Position numbers and translations under genes: made by a program. A stretch of 8,295 nt of DNA. It comes from an uncultured Lachnospiraceae bacterium. Its GTDB lineage: Bacteria; Bacillota; Clostridia; Lachnospirales; Lachnospiraceae. The stretch covers positions 1-8,295 of the forward strand of contig CAJTSL010000092.1 in the NCBI GenBank assembly GCA_910578845.1. Reading direction: 5' to 3'. The stretch's first letter is position 1. The number at the start of each line of letters is the position of its first letter. Below, in pieces: positions 6,601 through 8,295 of the stretch. The notes under the pieces were generated by a model, which was not told where the DNA came from, searched no databases, and was given only the letters and a program-made list of their open reading frames with translations.

Positions 6601-8194
6601 TTCCCCGCCGCCGCACCATGATATTTATTCGATTGAGGATCTGGCGCAGCTAATCTATGACCTGAAGAATGCCAATACCAGGGCGAGGATTTCCGTTAAG
6701 CTCGTTTCGGAGGCAGGCGTAGGGACGGTTGCGGCAGGCGTTGCCAAAGCGGGCGCACAGGTTGTCTTAGTGTCTGGGTATGACGGTGGCACAGGCGCAG
6801 CGCCCCGCAGTTCCATCCATAATGCAGGTCTGCCTTGGGAGCTGGGGCTTGCCGAGACACATCAGACATTGATCCAGAATGGTTTGCGCAATAAGGTACG
6901 TATTGAGACAGACGGGAAACTGATGAGCGGTAGGGATGTGGTGATTGCGGCAATCCTGGGGGCGGAAGAGTTCGGTTTTGCTACGGCTCCGCTTGTGACG
7001 ATGGGATGTGTGATGATGAGAGTCTGTAATCTGGATACCTGTCCGGTCGGCGTGGCGACGCAGAACCCGGAGCTTCGCAAACGTTTCAAGGGGAAGCCTG
7101 AATATGTAGAGAATTTCATGAAATTTATTGCGCAGGAGATGCGGGAATATATGGCTGCATTGGGCGTGCGTACGGTGGATGAGCTGGTCGGCAGGACCGG
7201 ATTGCTCAAAATGAAGGAGGATTTGCCGGAAAGGTTACAGAAAATAGACGTAAGCATGATTCTTTCCAACCCATATGCAGGAAGCAAAGAGAAAATGATT
7301 TTTGATGCCAAGCAGGCGTATGATTTTGGCCTGGAGAAGACATTGGATGAGAAAGTGTTGTTAAAACAGCTTGCGGAGGTCTTGGAAACCGGGCAAAGAA
7401 GCAGCCTTAAAGTGGATGTGACGAATACGGACCGTACGTTTGGCACAATATTAGGTTCCGAGATTACGAGAAGGTTCGGGGATGGCTTAGCAGAGGATGC
7501 TTACCGGATCCTATGCAACGGTTCCGGGGGACAGAGCTTTGGCGCATTCATCCCTAAAGGACTGACATTAGAATTAATCGGCGATTCCAACGACTATTTT
7601 GGGAAAGGGCTTTCCGGTGGCAAGCTAATCGTCTATCCGCCCAAAGGCTCGAAATTCAAGCAGGATGAGAACATTATCATTGGAAACGTCGCGCTATATG
7701 GCGCTACGTCAGGAAAAGCCTATATTAATGGCATGGCAGGCGAACGTTTCTGTGTCCGCAATTCCGGTGCGGTAGCGGTCGTGGAAGGCGTAGGCGACCA
7801 TGGGTGCGAATATATGACCGGAGGGCGCGTAGTCATCCTGGGAGTCACAGGCAAGAATTTTGCGGCAGGCATGAGCGGCGGCATCGCTTATGTGCTGGAT
7901 GAAGAGAATGATTTATATACAAAGGTCAATAAAGAAATGGTCTCTTCCTATGAGATTACTTCTAAATATGACGTGCTAGAGCTAAAGCAGATGATAAAAG
8001 ACCATGTTGCCTATACCCATTCTGCCAAAGGGAAAGAAATCCTGGACCATTTCGGCGAGTATCTGCCGAAATTCAAGAAGATCATCCCGCATGATTATGA
8101 GAGCATGCTTAAGCTAATCGTCCAGATGGAAGAAAAGGGGCTGAGCGCGGAACAGGCGCAGATAGAAGCTTTTTATGCGAACCAGAGGAAATAA
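3647..8194 (+). CDS. gltB: Glutamate synthase, large (alpha) subunit
   Basis: This 1515-residue enzyme transfers the amide nitrogen of glutamine to 2-oxoglutarate, giving two glutamates; in bacteria it normally works with the GltD subunit, which supplies electrons from NADPH. Residues 1-22 are a short propeptide that must be removed to expose the catalytic Cys23 in DNCGIG. The class-II glutaminase domain spans about 23-430, with HSRFSTNTN (226-234), HNGEINT (248-254) and NGLRP (366-370). A central domain covers about 470-750. The FMN-binding synthase domain covers about 800-1200, with GAMSYGS (875-881) and SNSGEGGE (901-908). Cys1121, Cys1127 and Cys1132 (CX5CX4C) are the 3Fe-4S ligands. The GXGXG beta-helix domain covers about 1270-1480, from GSGGQSFGAF (1292-1301). 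Length and motifs are typical and no damage is seen. GGGAGGAG (3631-3638) lies 8 nt before the ATG, supporting this start. Expression is probably controlled by the attenuator in its leader. No gltD is visible before the window ends 101 bases later. Confidence 0.97.
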   Translation: MFDAKMTVPMAPLYRVEFEHDNCGIGACVNIKGQKSRGTVENALKIVENLEHRAGKDAEGKTGDGVGILTQIPHKFMVKATKELGIVLGGEREYGVGTFFFPQDELQRNQAKKMFEIIVEKEGLSFLGWRSVPTDPSVLGHKAVECMPCIMQAFVKKPVGVAAGLDFDRKLYILRRTFEQSTDVTYVVSLSSRTIVYKGMFLVGQLRTFFLDLQDRDYESAIAIVHSRFSTNTNPSWERAHPNRFIVHNGEINTIRGNADKMLAREETMESKHLAGQLHKVLPAISASGSDSAMLDNTLEFLVMSGMPLPLAVMITIPEPWENNKTMSQKKKDFYQYYATMMEPWDGPAAILFSDGDMMGAVLDRNGLRPSRYMITEDDTLILSSEVGVLDIEPSKIVIKERLHPGKMLLVDTVAGRVIDDDELKERYALAQPYGEWLDTNLVTLKELKIPNQRVPEFTYEERQRMQKAFGYTYEELRNSILPMAKNGLEAIAAMGVDTPLPVLSKAHHPLFHYFKQLFAQVTNPPIDAIREEVVTSTTVYLGMDGNLLEEKPENCNMLKVHNPILTSTDLLKIKHMKSEGFKVEVVPITYYKNTSLEKAIDRLFVEVDRAFRGGVNILILSDRGVDENRVAIPSLLAVSALQQHLVNTKKRTSVAIVLESAEPREVHHFATLLGFGASAINPYLAQESIRELIDNHMLDKDYYAAVNDYNDAILHGIVKIASKMGISTIQSYQGSKIFEAIGIDKEVINKYFTNTVCRIGGITLQDIEKEVDTLHSMAFDPLGLSTDLTLDNPGHHQMRSGADEHLYNPETIHLLQESTKRGNYEMFKQYTKAVNKEDSFMTLRGLMDFHYAEKPVPIEEVEGIDSIVTRFKTGAMSYGSISKEAHETMAIAMNRLHGKSNSGEGGEEEERLHPGADGLDRCSAIKQVASGRFGVTSQYLNSAKEIQIKMAQGAKPGEGGHLPGRKVYPWIAKTRHSTAGVSLISPPPHHDIYSIEDLAQLIYDLKNANTRARISVKLVSEAGVGTVAAGVAKAGAQVVLVSGYDGGTGAAPRSSIHNAGLPWELGLAETHQTLIQNGLRNKVRIETDGKLMSGRDVVIAAILGAEEFGFATAPLVTMGCVMMRVCNLDTCPVGVATQNPELRKRFKGKPEYVENFMKFIAQEMREYMAALGVRTVDELVGRTGLLKMKEDLPERLQKIDVSMILSNPYAGSKEKMIFDAKQAYDFGLEKTLDEKVLLKQLAEVLETGQRSSLKVDVTNTDRTFGTILGSEITRRFGDGLAEDAYRILCNGSGGQSFGAFIPKGLTLELIGDSNDYFGKGLSGGKLIVYPPKGSKFKQDENIIIGNVALYGATSGKAYINGMAGERFCVRNSGAVAVVEGVGDHGCEYMTGGRVVILGVTGKNFAAGMSGGIAYVLDEENDLYTKVNKEMVSSYEITSKYDVLELKQMIKDHVAYTHSAKGKEILDHFGEYLPKFKKIIPHDYESMLKLIVQMEEKGLSAEQAQIEAFYANQRK

Positions 8195-8208
8195 GCATTT
8201 GGGTAATT

Positions 8209-8238
8209 GCCTAAGCATAAGTTAGGCGTTTGCGAAAC
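8209..8238 (+). other. Pair of short stem-loops after gltB
   Basis: GCCTAA (8209-8214) pairs perfectly with TTAGGC (8222-8227) around a 7-nt loop. Directly after it GTTT (8228-8231) can pair with AAAC (8235-8238). Neither is followed by a T-run, so they are not typical intrinsic terminators. They could stabilise the gltB mRNA 3' end or separate it from a downstream gene. Confidence 0.4.
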
Positions 8239-8272
8239 TAAGATTTGGCAACTGCACAGTGTACAAATAGAA

Positions 8273-8292
8273 GCGCCTCCAGAGGGAGTCGC
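8273..8292 (+). other. Stem-loop at the right edge
   Basis: GCG-C-CTCC (8273-8280) pairs with GGAG-T-CGC (8285-8292), seven pairs and one C.T mismatch around an AGAG loop. The window stops three bases later, so it cannot be seen whether a T-run (terminator) or a gene follows. Confidence 0.4.
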
Positions 8293-8295
8293 ATC

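Noticed and set aside
6862..7446. Long antisense open frame (194 codons) within gltB
   Set aside because: It lies wholly opposite the conserved FMN and 3Fe-4S coding region, has no ribosome binding site that I can see, and its serine- and leucine-rich translation looks like a reverse-frame shadow.
1..8295. CRISPR array, tRNA, rRNA, insertion sequence or phage genes
   Set aside because: No spaced repeat arrays, no tRNA-like cloverleaf, no transposase or phage-like coding sequence was seen on either strand.

Overview
The window reads as the chromosome of a low-to-moderate GC Firmicute, most likely a Clostridia/Lachnospiraceae-type gut anaerobe. The support is strong AGGAGG-type ribosome binding sites 7-8 nt from the start codons, one-strand gene packing, and the type of HAD phosphatase and glutamate synthase present. 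The genus cannot be told from the sequence alone. All recognised genes lie on the + strand.

Bases 1-61 hold the tail of something upstream, possibly the last codons of a cognate DNA methyltransferase, and the AGGAGG of the first full gene. Bases 62-1639 are one uninterrupted reading frame that joins two normally separate proteins. The first is an Eco47II-family type II restriction endonuclease (about residues 1-297) with its PD-(D/E)XK catalytic residues in place. The second is a complete HAD-superfamily phosphatase (about residues 301-515) with all four HAD motifs but no start codon of its own. Base composition steps up exactly at the junction: G+C is 19/60 in 901-960 and 28/60 in 961-1020. 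This suggests that a restriction-modification cassette landed at the 5' end of a resident phosphatase gene and took over its translation start.

Two genes follow at about 22-bp spacing, probably in the same transcript. One is a CPBP-family (CAAX protease/Abi) membrane peptidase at 1662-2555. The other is an AT-rich, cysteine-rich putative zinc metallopeptidase with an HEIGH motif at 2579-3412.

Bases 3413-3646 are a regulatory intergenic region. A possible weak terminator for the upstream operon is followed by a good sigma-A promoter (TTTACA, 17-bp spacer, TATAGT). About eight bases past the predicted transcription start comes a strong intrinsic terminator hairpin, sitting in the 5' leader of the next gene. 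That is the layout of a transcription attenuator. One alternative small hairpin in the leader has a hexaloop of the A1/G4 type known for ANTAR antitermination targets.

Bases 3647-8194 encode the complete large subunit of glutamate synthase (gltB), the enzyme that makes glutamate from glutamine and 2-oxoglutarate. Its small subunit, if present, lies beyond the window. Bases 8195-8295 contain several short stem-loops and no gene.

The most unusual items are the restriction endonuclease-phosphatase fusion and the attenuator-like gltB leader. No wholly new multi-gene system can be demonstrated here.
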